From Hyphobacterium sp. CCMP332 (lineage in GTDB: Bacteria > Bacteroidota > Bacteroidia > Cytophagales > CCMP332): 64,000 bases of DNA. Location of the stretch: contig CP058647.1 in NCBI GenBank assembly GCA_014323545.1, positions 502,001 through 566,000 on the forward strand. Reading direction: 5' to 3'. Of this stretch, positions 34,926-42,758 are shown piece after piece (position 1 is the first letter of the stretch; the number at the start of each line of letters is the position of its first letter). A program made the translations under genes and the position numbers. Below the pieces are notes generated by a model. The model did not search any database, was not told the origin of the DNA, and saw only the letters and a list, made by a program, of their open reading frames with translations.

Positions 34926-36584
34926 ATGAGAATGAAGAAACTCATTTTGATATTAATACTTTTCACAGCTTTTTCTAACAATATTGTTTTATCTCAGAAA
35001 TTAGAAAATACAGCATTAATAGCTTTGGATAGCATCAATAGTGAATTTGACGATTCTTCGCCTTTTGTTGAAAGTACTTCCAAACAGCTGTTCTTTAGTA
35101 AAAGAAACAAGGCTGGCGATACAGATGCGTTTTTAGCAGAATGGAATGGCACGAGCTGGTCTAATAACCCAATATCCTTATCCATTAATAATCGATTTGA
35201 TAATGAGATTTACCATGTCGATTCAAAGGGGCTCATTTATTTCCAAAAAGCTATTTTAAATAATGCAGGCCAAGCCATTTTTGGAATATTCACCACAGAA
35301 TTCAACGAAGGAAAATGGTCCATACCCATTAGGCAAAGCATAAAATACTTTAATAACAAGTCCAGCGATCAATCATTTTGTTTAAACAAACATGGGGATA
35401 TTATGCTAATATCAATGCAAAGTTATTTCAGCTATGGTGTAGAAGATATTTATGTGTCATTTAGAAATGACAACAATTCATGGACTGAGCCGAAAAACCT
35501 GGGCAATTCAATTAATACGCCATATGAAGAATTTACACCCTTTCTGGATGATGATGATCGCACTTTGTATTTTTCTTCAAATGGGCATCCAGGTGGTTTT
35601 GGAAGTAAGGATATTTGGGTTTCTTATCGATTGGACAGTACATGGACCAAATGGTCTTCACCGGTCAACTTAGGGGCTAATGTAAATACCATGGGAATGG
35701 AAATGTCTTTTAGGAAGACCGGTATAAGTCAAATTCCATTTCTTGTAGTATCGTCCAGAACCAGCGATGGTCAATCAGATATTTTTGGTTTAAAACTCGA
35801 CAAATCGGAATTGGATTCTTTGATCTTAGCAGTAAAACCTGTTGAAAAGATAAGCACAACGATTGATTCAATTGGAGAAATAAATGTAATTATTGATTCA
35901 AACATCAGCGCAAATTTATCCGATACAATAAATGCCGTTGATTCATTAAATACTCATTTACTGGACAGCACGAATAACATCCTTATAATTAGCACCAAAA
36001 ACAGATCGAACAATCAAGCTATTCCAAGTTTGGTTATTTACAAAAATCGAATCAAAAGCGACAGCATTTATCTTGAAAGAGATAGTGTTTTAGAAATTAG
36101 CTGCGAGTGGTTAGATACCGTGGAAATTAATGTAAGATCACAATATTTTCTACCTCAGACAAAAACTATCATTTTTGAGAATCGCCATTTTGGAATTAAA
36201 CTGGAAGAAGAAATTTTCCTCGATAGTTTGGAAATAGGCAAATCGATACAATTTGAACATGTCTTATTTAAAAGAGGAACGCCCGAACTCCTGGATCAAT
36301 CCTACGGAGACCTGGACTATGTGGCTCAAATTTTAAATAAAAATGAAGACCTAAATATTCAAATCGCTGGGCATACAGATAATTCGGGAAATGCCTATCT
36401 AAACTATATATTAAGTGAAAAAAGAGCGAATACAATCAAAAAATATTTAATAAATAAGGGAATAAATCCCGCCCGAATTGAAACTAAAGGATATGGTGGC
36501 ACTCAACCAATAGCCAGCAATGAAAGCGAAGAAACAATGAAACTCAATAGACGAGTGGAATTCAAATTAATCAAAAATAAATAG
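34926..36584 (+). CDS. OmpA-family protein with PD40 propeller
   Basis: 552 residues. Signal peptide about 1-23 ('ILFTAFSNNIVLSQ'). The N-terminal half has PD40/WD40-like blades ('DSSPFVESTSKQLFFSKRN', 'YEEFTPFLDDDDRTLYFSSN' then 'GHPGGFGSKDIWVSYRLD'). A beta-sandwich linker follows, then an OmpA-C peptidoglycan-binding domain (about 440-552: 'FKRGTPELLDQSY', 'IQIAGHTDNSGN' and 'LSEKRANTIKKYL'). Unlike the PorE-like protein at 44598-46508 it lacks the TPR and CRD regions. There is no lipobox. A YfiR-family gene follows 117 bases later. Confidence 0.85.
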   Translation: MRMKKLILILILFTAFSNNIVLSQKLENTALIALDSINSEFDDSSPFVESTSKQLFFSKRNKAGDTDAFLAEWNGTSWSNNPISLSINNRFDNEIYHVDSKGLIYFQKAILNNAGQAIFGIFTTEFNEGKWSIPIRQSIKYFNNKSSDQSFCLNKHGDIMLISMQSYFSYGVEDIYVSFRNDNNSWTEPKNLGNSINTPYEEFTPFLDDDDRTLYFSSNGHPGGFGSKDIWVSYRLDSTWTKWSSPVNLGANVNTMGMEMSFRKTGISQIPFLVVSSRTSDGQSDIFGLKLDKSELDSLILAVKPVEKISTTIDSIGEINVIIDSNISANLSDTINAVDSLNTHLLDSTNNILIISTKNRSNNQAIPSLVIYKNRIKSDSIYLERDSVLEISCEWLDTVEINVRSQYFLPQTKTIIFENRHFGIKLEEEIFLDSLEIGKSIQFEHVLFKRGTPELLDQSYGDLDYVAQILNKNEDLNIQIAGHTDNSGNAYLNYILSEKRANTIKKYLINKGINPARIETKGYGGTQPIASNESEETMKLNRRVEFKLIKNK

Positions 36585-36701
36585 TTGAATTTTATTGATT
36601 TTATTACCTAAATAGTAATTATTCTAATAAGCATTACCCTTTTTCACTACTTCTTTTTAACATTGAACTTAGATTATTATTAATTCCATTACTATCGTCA
36701 T

Positions 36702-37235
36702 ATGAGGTTATTTTATCTCCTTTTAGTGTTATTGCTATTTGTGGGTTTCAAATCGGCAAATTACAATCCCGGAGAAGAGCAAAGGCTTAAATTTCTTTAT
36801 TTAAAAAATTTCATTAAGAATATTGAATGGCCAAAGGATTCAAAGAGACATGAATTCAAAATTGGAATTTTAGGTGAAAGGAATATTTACAATAAGATTT
36901 CTATGAGCAATATTAAACCTGAACATGCCAATGGCTCAAATATCGCTTATTATTTTTTTGAAGACGCAGATCATTTACTTGATTGTCAATTGATTTATAT
37001 TCCAAATCAAAAATCCTATCAGTTGGCAAAAGTTGTTAAACAATATCAAAATCAATCAGTATTAATCGTAAGTGAAGCACCGAATGCCTGCAAAAGAGGG
37101 TCTATGATTAATTTCTATAAATCATCTGAAAATAAAATATCTTTTGAATACAGCGCCGATGCATTGCGAAATGCCGGGTTATTATATTCTAGTAATTTTA
37201 TGGAGCAGGGCAAGCTTGTCAACGCAATACAATAA
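36702..37235 (+). CDS. YfiR family protein (DUF4154), periplasmic
   Basis: 177 residues. Signal peptide about 1-19, then a YfiR-like core: 'QRLKFLYLKNFIKNIEWP', 'FKIGILGERNIYNKI', 'CQLIYIPNQKSYQLAK', 'VLIVSEAPNACKRGSMINF' and the end 'DALRNAGLLYSSNFM'. In Pseudomonas, YfiR is a periplasmic repressor of the diguanylate cyclase YfiN and is sequestered by the OmpA-like YfiB. Here an OmpA-family gene precedes it, but no diguanylate cyclase is near. Cys residues are at the disulfide-prone 'CQL' and 'NACK' positions. Confidence 0.8.
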   Translation: MRLFYLLLVLLLFVGFKSANYNPGEEQRLKFLYLKNFIKNIEWPKDSKRHEFKIGILGERNIYNKISMSNIKPEHANGSNIAYYFFEDADHLLDCQLIYIPNQKSYQLAKVVKQYQNQSVLIVSEAPNACKRGSMINFYKSSENKISFEYSADALRNAGLLYSSNFMEQGKLVNAIQ

Positions 37236-37237
37236 AA

Positions 37238-37262
37238 AGCCCTCCGAAGAGGGCTGTAAATT
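37238..37262 (-). terminator. Intrinsic terminator of the DUF2911-TPR gene
   Basis: On the minus strand AGCCCTC, loop TTCG and GAGGGCT form a 7-bp GC-rich stem (37255-37249 pairing with 37244-37238), followed by TTTTTATT. It lies just after the stop of the minus-strand gene. On the plus strand the same hairpin lacks a T-run, so plus-strand termination of the yfiR-like transcript is less certain. Confidence 0.8.
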
Positions 37263-37267
37263 TAGCT

Positions 37268-38320
37268 TTAGCTGCTGAGTGAGTCAATTGTTGATTTAAT
37301 CCGATTCCTTTGCTGCTCGGGTGCCATCGACAATGCCTTCTTATAATATTTAATCGCTTCTTTCTTATTTCCTTTGGTTTGATAAGCCTCTGCAAGACTA
37401 TCATATACATTCCATGATTCTGGATAGTCCTTTACATTCTTTTGAAATACTTTTATTGCTGCATCCACATCTTTAAGATTATAAAGCAGACCATAACCGT
37501 AGGTATTCATTGCGTTTTCATCAGCCATTGGCATAGCTTTCTCAATAAATTCATCAGCTTCTTTGGCTTTTCCTTGCATTCTTAAAATCAAACTTTTGGT
37601 GCTCATATTTGCAAAGTTCTTGTTGATAGAAATTGATTGATCTGCCCAGGCTAGTCCTTTATCCAAAGCAATGTTGTTAACAATGGCATAATTAGCAGCA
37701 TTGTTAAATCCCTGCCAAAAAAATCCGGCAATATTCTTTAAGTACTCATCTTCAATATGTTTGATAATAAGATCATTGGTATTAATCTTTATCGGAAACG
37801 AGACTTTAAAAGTGGACCAATGCAAAAAAACATCTGCTCCGTTGCTTGAAATATTATCAAAACCATAGGCTAATCTTTCCTGTGAATAATCTGTCTTCGT
37901 CATATTTGCCTTTAAGCGTGTGACGTCATTGTCTTCCGAATAAAAATAACTTCCCCATGACTCATGATCCTTACTTATAATGACAGTCCAATCTTCTTGG
38001 GAAGGAATCATATGTAAGCCGTATGTACCGGCAGGTATAGTCTTTTCTCCCAGAACGACAGGTTTGTCAAATGATATTCTCGTGTTTTCATTTGCACCTG
38101 CTCTCCATATTTGATCAAATGGAACAAGCTTGCCTAGTATTTCCCTTTCCTTTACAGCAGGACGTCCGTAATCAATGCTGACGGTAGTTATTCCAATCGT
38201 TTGACTAATCTCAGCACGTGGACTGGCCTGAGGTTGAGTTATTGGTGGTGGCCCCTGAGCATAGGCAATTGTAAATACTAATAAAAAGGTAATTGATGTT
38301 AAAGTGCGTTTAAGATTCAT
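37268..38320 (-). CDS. DUF2911 protein with C-terminal TPR region
   Basis: 350 residues. Signal peptide about 1-21 (ends TIAYAQ). DUF2911 domain about 30-175: 'ISQTIGITTVSIDYGRPAVK', 'FDQIWRAGANENTRISFD' and 'IPAGTYGLHMIPSQEDWTVI'. C-terminal TPRs follow about 200-345 ('ALAWADQSISINKNF'-like, 'EADEFIEKAMPMADENAMNT', 'NVYDSLAEAYQTKGNKKEAI' and 'KYYKKALSMAPEQQ'). It is about twice the length of the DUF2911 protein at 1380-1913. A TTCG-loop terminator follows it, and it is divergent from the secreted-protein cluster at 38577. Confidence 0.87.
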   Translation of the reverse strand: MNLKRTLTSITFLLVFTIAYAQGPPPITQPQASPRAEISQTIGITTVSIDYGRPAVKEREILGKLVPFDQIWRAGANENTRISFDKPVVLGEKTIPAGTYGLHMIPSQEDWTVIISKDHESWGSYFYSEDNDVTRLKANMTKTDYSQERLAYGFDNISSNGADVFLHWSTFKVSFPIKINTNDLIIKHIEDEYLKNIAGFFWQGFNNAANYAIVNNIALDKGLAWADQSISINKNFANMSTKSLILRMQGKAKEADEFIEKAMPMADENAMNTYGYGLLYNLKDVDAAIKVFQKNVKDYPESWNVYDSLAEAYQTKGNKKEAIKYYKKALSMAPEQQRNRIKSTIDSLSS

Positions 38321-38415
38321 GATTCTATAGTTTGTTTCACTTCCTTATAACAAAGACCATACAAAACAAGGAAAGGCTAATTGGGAGTCATTTAAACGTA
38401 TTTTGAGGATATAAA

Positions 38416-38433
38416 CTGTTCATTTAAGAACAG
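38416..38433. repeat. Inverted repeat in the divergent region 38321-38576
   Basis: CTGTTC (38416-38421) and GAACAG (38428-38433) are exact reverse complements around ATTTAA. It lies between divergent starts at 38320 and 38577. No T-run follows on either strand, so an operator is likelier than a terminator. Confidence 0.35.
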
Positions 38434-38500
38434 AAAAAATAAAAGCGTACACTTTGCTTAAGCTAAAACATATATATAATTGTATAATCTTTGATTTTCA

Positions 38501-38531
38501 TTTGCTTTGAAATAAGAAAATACTACTTTAG
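38501..38531 (+). promoter_or_regulatory. Putative promoter of the secreted barrel-lipoprotein cluster
   Basis: TTTG (38501-38504), a 19-base spacer and TACTTTAG (38524-38531) match the consensus with one mismatch. The predicted start near 38537 leaves a leader of about 40 bases before the ATG at 38577. Confidence 0.5.
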
Positions 38532-38576
38532 TAGAAGTTAATTTTTAAGCTTTCATTTAAATAAACCTTATTCAGT

Positions 38577-39434
38577 ATGAAAAAATTACTACTTGTTTTG
38601 GTATCAGTTGTGTTTTTGTCTGAAATGACATTTGCTCAACTATCACAACGTCAGAGCAATCCTTCAAATTACTCTACAGGTACAAGACCTTTAGCCGGTG
38701 ACATGGGTATATTTTTGGCCGTAGATGTTTTTGATGCTCAAAGTATTCTTGATGATATAGCAGGTGATGAAAATCCTTCTGATGAATTGGAAGTTCCAAA
38801 TTTCTCACTTGTCAATTTCAAGTATTATAATTCCAATGACGTTGTCTACAGAATCGGATTGGTTGCTGCAAAAGACAAATCAGTTGAGAAAGGAGACTTA
38901 TTCTTTGCTACGGGAACTGCACCTCAACCGACAGATATTGTTCGGATAGAGTCTAAGAATTCCGAAAGGGATTATGCAATTAAGCCGGGTGTTGAGAAGC
39001 ACTTTAACCCAACCAACCTAATTGACATCTATGTAGGAGTCGAAGCGCTATTGGGAACGCATATTCAGCGATCAATTAACTCTCAGGAAAGGAATGATGG
39101 TAACACAATCTTAAATGATGTGAAAGGTACCTCATTGCTTTACGGAGCAGGCGGATTCGTTGGAATGCAGTTTTTTATCGCAGATTTGCCTTTGGCATTG
39201 GGTCTTGAGTACGGAATAATAGGAAAGGGTTATGCTTTCAAAAGATATAAAGTAGTTCAAGAACAGGACGATGGTACAGGAACTTTCGTAAGCAATGAAT
39301 TTTTTGTGCGTCCTGGTGATATTACTGCATTTAACGGAGGTGCCACCGTGCCGCTTTTTGAATCATTAAGTTCCAGAACTTACAATCTTGATAATCAAGT
39401 GCGTGTAACATTGAGTTACTTCTTTTCTAACTAA
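38577..39434 (+). CDS. Secreted outer-membrane beta-barrel-like protein, unrecognised
   Basis: 285 residues. Signal peptide about 1-20 ('LVSVVFLSEMTFAQ'). The mature part has amphipathic strands ('DMGIFLAVDVFDA', 'FKYYNSNDVVYRIGLVAAKD', 'NLIDIYVGVEALLGTHIQRS', 'LYGAGGFVGMQFFI', 'PLALGLEYGIIGKGYAFK') and ends in 'VRVTLSYFFSN', like a barrel with an aromatic terminal strand. I do not recognise a named family. It leads a three-gene run with two lipoprotein genes (gaps of 20 and 23 bases). Confidence 0.7.
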   Translation: MKKLLLVLVSVVFLSEMTFAQLSQRQSNPSNYSTGTRPLAGDMGIFLAVDVFDAQSILDDIAGDENPSDELEVPNFSLVNFKYYNSNDVVYRIGLVAAKDKSVEKGDLFFATGTAPQPTDIVRIESKNSERDYAIKPGVEKHFNPTNLIDIYVGVEALLGTHIQRSINSQERNDGNTILNDVKGTSLLYGAGGFVGMQFFIADLPLALGLEYGIIGKGYAFKRYKVVQEQDDGTGTFVSNEFFVRPGDITAFNGGATVPLFESLSSRTYNLDNQVRVTLSYFFSN

Positions 39435-39454
39435 TTGAAAAAACAGAATCTGAT

Positions 39455-39913
39455 ATGCATAATTTTTTGAAAAATCAAAAATACAGTATGCTGCTGATCG
39501 CACTTGTGATTGTAATATCATCGTGTGGTAGAGGTGTATTTATTAAAAAAAGTATTCAAGGTTCACCTTTGAATGCTTCTGTGGATCTGAGATTATTCTG
39601 GAATGATTTTGAATACATTGGAGAAATTGATGGTACAATAAGTTATACCCAATATGTTTGGGGAACAAGAAGATACCATGAACCAAGGTTTAATAATCTA
39701 ACCAGAACAACATTTCTTACTTTTAATGGAAGAAGTTTCCTTCCTATTCAAAATGCTCCTTTGAGCAGGGCGCTTTACGACGCTCAGGAAAAGTATCCTG
39801 ACCTGGAATTTATAATTCCTTATCAGGTAAATGAGGAAATTCAAAGAATGTTCCTGGGTAGGAAAATAACAATTAATGTTAAAGCTAAAGCTTATAAGTT
39901 AAAACAGAATTAA
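39455..39913 (+). CDS. Lipoprotein, unrecognised
   Basis: 152 residues. Hydrophobic signal followed by a lipobox with Cys at about residue 24 ('LIALVIVISSC'). The mature domain is beta-rich and aromatic ('VDLRLFWNDFEYIGEIDGT', 'SYTQYVWGTRRYHEPRF', 'TTFLTFNGRSFLPI'). No family recognised. It is the middle gene of the barrel-lipoprotein-lipoprotein run and probably outer-membrane anchored. Confidence 0.65.
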   Translation: MHNFLKNQKYSMLLIALVIVISSCGRGVFIKKSIQGSPLNASVDLRLFWNDFEYIGEIDGTISYTQYVWGTRRYHEPRFNNLTRTTFLTFNGRSFLPIQNAPLSRALYDAQEKYPDLEFIIPYQVNEEIQRMFLGRKITINVKAKAYKLKQN

Positions 39914-39936
39914 CATTGATTAAGCAATTTTTTAAA

Positions 39937-40743
39937 ATGAATGCCAATTTGCTTTTTGCAATTGGCATTCTTCTTATACCCCTATCCTGTAACGACGACA
40001 ATGATTTTTTGATACTTGATGTTGTTCCTCAGGATATTTTTAAAGTTTATCCTATTGATGAACCGGTAATATTCTTTACGCGCTCTCAAAGCTCTACAGA
40101 TAATTTAAGCAGATTTACGATAGCTGTAAGAGAAGAAAATGAAGTTAATCGTAGCATTGTTTTCGATAGCGCAATTTCAGGTAGTTTTTTTGAATACAAT
40201 TTTGGCTTTCCGAGACCTTTGGATCAGTCCAGAGAATATGATTTTGAATTCAAAGTATATACCAGTGATGGAAAATCAACCACGCAATTTCGATCGGCTC
40301 TGATAATTTATGATTCATTAGAAGTTCCTCTCACAGAAACTACAGGTCATAGAATTTATCCGAAACTTACTCAAAATCCAGATGGATTTGATTTGATAAA
40401 CAGAGTTGCAGTATTTACGGATACAGCACTTCTCGATACAAATACAGTAGATATTTATGAATTGGCCGACACAACGGTAAACCTCACCAGAATCTGGAGA
40501 AGTAATACCAATGGCAAATTTGTTCGGTTTAATGGCTTTGATTATCCCAATGCAACCTTGTCCAAATTAATAGAGGCATACGAATCAGGTCAGAAACTTG
40601 ATCAAATGATAAATATCCAGGAAGATGATATAATTATTTTTCATTCAAGTGAAAGAGCCGTTTATGCCGCAATTAAAATTGATGAAATAGAAAGCGGCGA
40701 CTCTGTAACAAATGCTTTTTACGAGTTCAATTTGAAAAAATGA
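39937..40743 (+). CDS. Lipoprotein, unrecognised, Asp-rich after the lipid Cys
   Basis: 268 residues from ATG 39937, which puts the lipobox 'GILLIPLSC' (Cys at about 18) at normal distance; a TTG at 39916 would add seven residues. 'CNDDNDF' directly after the Cys resembles Bacteroidota lipoprotein export signals for surface display (acidic residues just after Cys). The rest is beta-sandwich-like ('EPVIFFTRSQSSTDNLSRF', 'EYDFEFKVYTSDGKSTTQF'). No family recognised. It overlaps the convergent CHASE2 gene by 25 bases. Confidence 0.65.
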   Translation: MNANLLFAIGILLIPLSCNDDNDFLILDVVPQDIFKVYPIDEPVIFFTRSQSSTDNLSRFTIAVREENEVNRSIVFDSAISGSFFEYNFGFPRPLDQSREYDFEFKVYTSDGKSTTQFRSALIIYDSLEVPLTETTGHRIYPKLTQNPDGFDLINRVAVFTDTALLDTNTVDIYELADTTVNLTRIWRSNTNGKFVRFNGFDYPNATLSKLIEAYESGQKLDQMINIQEDDIIIFHSSERAVYAAIKIDEIESGDSVTNAFYEFNLKK

Positions 40744-41909
40744 ACCAGTACATATTTCTCAAACATGGTTTTAAGCCTCTCAAAAATCTCCATATAAAGA
40801 GAAAATAGTAAAATAGTCAAGATAAAATCAAAAATGAGATAGGAAATAAAACTCATTAAAAAGAAATAAAGTAAATACCCTCCAAAACTTAATAAATCAG
40901 CATTAATCTTGTATTTACTCGATAGTTTATCGGTAAGAATATCAAAAATACTATCATTGCTAAAACAGATATAGGACACAAAAAAATAGCCTAATAGCAG
41001 GTATACAATAAATAAGGCATTGATTTGATTGGCTTTATTAATTATTGAGTTATAAATATTTACCAATATAATTGGCCCGGGAAGATCACCGTAAATCGTT
41101 TCAACTAAATCATTATCCTCGTAATCCCCTATAAAAATTAGTTTATCCTTAACTATTTTTTCAATACTTTCATCATCCAATAAGAGTAATTCCGACAAGT
41201 AAACTTTTCTTGTGATTTCTGATTCAAAAAGGTCATAATTCCTGACACCATGATCTACAACAAAAGAATTAAGATTAATTTTAAATGTAGACCAATTAAA
41301 ATGATCATCAGCCCTTAGTTTTTTGCCTTCAGTATATTCATACAATTGTACAGGGAGTGTCTTAATTGTATCGGCAAATACAAGTTTTGTTTTAAGAAAT
41401 ACACCTTCGGAAGTTTCAAACGATGTTGTAGCTGTTGGCACATCTAAAACAGGGTAATATGCTGTATCGTATTGACTATCGTAAAGCGAAACGCATAAAA
41501 TATTATCAAACTTATTTATTTCTTTTTCCAGATCCCTATCATATTCAGTAGGCACATCGAAAAAGATATCGCAAACAATAAATTTAGGACCATCATTGAA
41601 TTTTGCAACTCTCCGGAAAAAATCTAATAGAACAGGTCTTGATGTGACCGCTTCTTTTCCAATAGGAAACCCGTATTCATCATATTTATCGACCAGCATT
41701 TTTTCCCACGAAATGTCAATAAAAAGGTATTTAGACATATCCGGTTTATCATCGATATGAAGTACTAAACGTTTGAAATATGAACTTATCCGCAGTAAAG
41801 TAAGCTCTTCGTCATACAAAAATGGCTGTTTATGCCAGTAGTAACTTACAACAATGAGAAAAATAGCATGTATTGCCGAAACAAGCCACAATAAAATTTT
41901 GCGGCTCAT
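40719..41909 (-). CDS. CHASE2-domain membrane protein without output domain
   Basis: 396 residues. Membrane segment 1 at about 5-25. The extracytoplasmic region to about 290 carries CHASE2 features ('LFIDISWEKMLVDKYDEYG', 'PVLLDFFRRVAKFNDGPKFI', 'VCDIFFDVPTEYDRDLEKEI', and 'IVKDKLIFIGDYEDNDLVE' with 'GPIILVNIYNSII', the CHASE2 end motif). Three membrane segments follow (about 298-316, 338-358, 359-378) and a short tail. CHASE2 proteins normally continue into GGDEF, cyclase or kinase domains; none is present. It is the last gene of the caspase array, 3 bases after the secreted unknown. Confidence 0.75.
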   Translation of the reverse strand: MSRKILLWLVSAIHAIFLIVVSYYWHKQPFLYDEELTLLRISSYFKRLVLHIDDKPDMSKYLFIDISWEKMLVDKYDEYGFPIGKEAVTSRPVLLDFFRRVAKFNDGPKFIVCDIFFDVPTEYDRDLEKEINKFDNILCVSLYDSQYDTAYYPVLDVPTATTSFETSEGVFLKTKLVFADTIKTLPVQLYEYTEGKKLRADDHFNWSTFKINLNSFVVDHGVRNYDLFESEITRKVYLSELLLLDDESIEKIVKDKLIFIGDYEDNDLVETIYGDLPGPIILVNIYNSIINKANQINALFIVYLLLGYFFVSYICFSNDSIFDILTDKLSSKYKINADLLSFGGYLLYFFLMSFISYLIFDFILTILLFSLYMEIFERLKTMFEKYVLVHFFKLNS

Positions 41910-41912
41910 GTA

Positions 41913-42758
41913 TTAGAATTGAAAGCTTTTATCTATCCAATGTGCTACTGCTTCTCTGGATGTTTTGCCGTAAAATGAATTGAGATAATCATTAATTTCA
42001 AGCTTTATTGACTCTTTATCCATTTCTGCATCTTTATAAAAGGATATCAAAATATCACATTCTCCCTTTAACCTTTCTTCAGATAGTACTATTGGTTTGA
42101 ATGAAGAAATCAATCGGGTGTCTTTTTTAATTTCATCTCTATAAAAAAGTTTAGCCTCGGCAATTTGAGAATGGTCAACCGGCTCTCCATTGAAATTAAA
42201 AAGCTGATCCGGTCTAAATATCAGCAGATTATCCTCAAAATATACTTTTTTATTAACCGCTTCTTTTCCCAGAAAATATGAAAATATAAAATAACGTTGA
42301 TCATCCATTGGATAATAGGCAGGATCCAGTGTTAGAATCATTTCTTCCCCTATAAAAACAAAATTTTTATCACCAATCATCGCCTCCAAATCTATGATCT
42401 TATGATCTTCAGAGCCTCTGGTAGTCAATGCAGACATCCTTTTCATTGGAACCAGAACATCCTTAATTGTGGCCATCAACTCAGAGTCTCTTTCAGCACT
42501 GCTTTGACTTTTAAGAATGAAGCGTTCACCTTTTGAGCTAATCAATACGGCCATAGCTTGTGGATCTTTAAAAGTCAGTGATTCATTCAAATCAACTTTT
42601 GCTCCTCTGCTCAATTCTTGTTTTTCACTTCCATAAAGGATTGAACCCTTGGTAGTAACAACAGAATATGACTGAGCCATAATTGAGCTATAACCAATAA
42701 ATAAGGCTAATACCAGTAATATTTTAATTTTTCCTAAATATGAATTCACCACCTTCAT
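41913..42758 (-). CDS. Secreted protein of unknown family in the caspase-CHASE2 array
   Basis: 281 residues. Signal peptide about 1-28 ('ILLVLALFIGYSSIMAQ'). The N-terminal region has a FecR/SH3-like beta pattern ('VVTTKGSILYGSEKQELSRG', 'AKVDLNESLTFKDPQAMAVL' and 'GERFILKSQ'). A second domain starts near 'IIDLEAMIGDKNFVFIGEE' and 'LDPAYYPMDDQRYFIFSYF'. No catalytic motif is seen. Its first 35 bases overlap the 3' end of the caspase gene, which implies coupled expression. The ATG at 42756-42758 fits the signal peptide. I infer an adaptor or sensor between caspase and CHASE2 protein. Confidence 0.6.
   Translation of the reverse strand: MKVVNSYLGKIKILLVLALFIGYSSIMAQSYSVVTTKGSILYGSEKQELSRGAKVDLNESLTFKDPQAMAVLISSKGERFILKSQSSAERDSELMATIKDVLVPMKRMSALTTRGSEDHKIIDLEAMIGDKNFVFIGEEMILTLDPAYYPMDDQRYFIFSYFLGKEAVNKKVYFEDNLLIFRPDQLFNFNGEPVDHSQIAEAKLFYRDEIKKDTRLISSFKPIVLSEERLKGECDILISFYKDAEMDKESIKLEINDYLNSFYGKTSREAVAHWIDKSFQF

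Noticed and set aside
37238-37255. Hairpin read as a plus-strand terminator for the YfiR-like gene
   Set aside because: No T-run follows on the plus strand; the T-run exists only on the minus strand.
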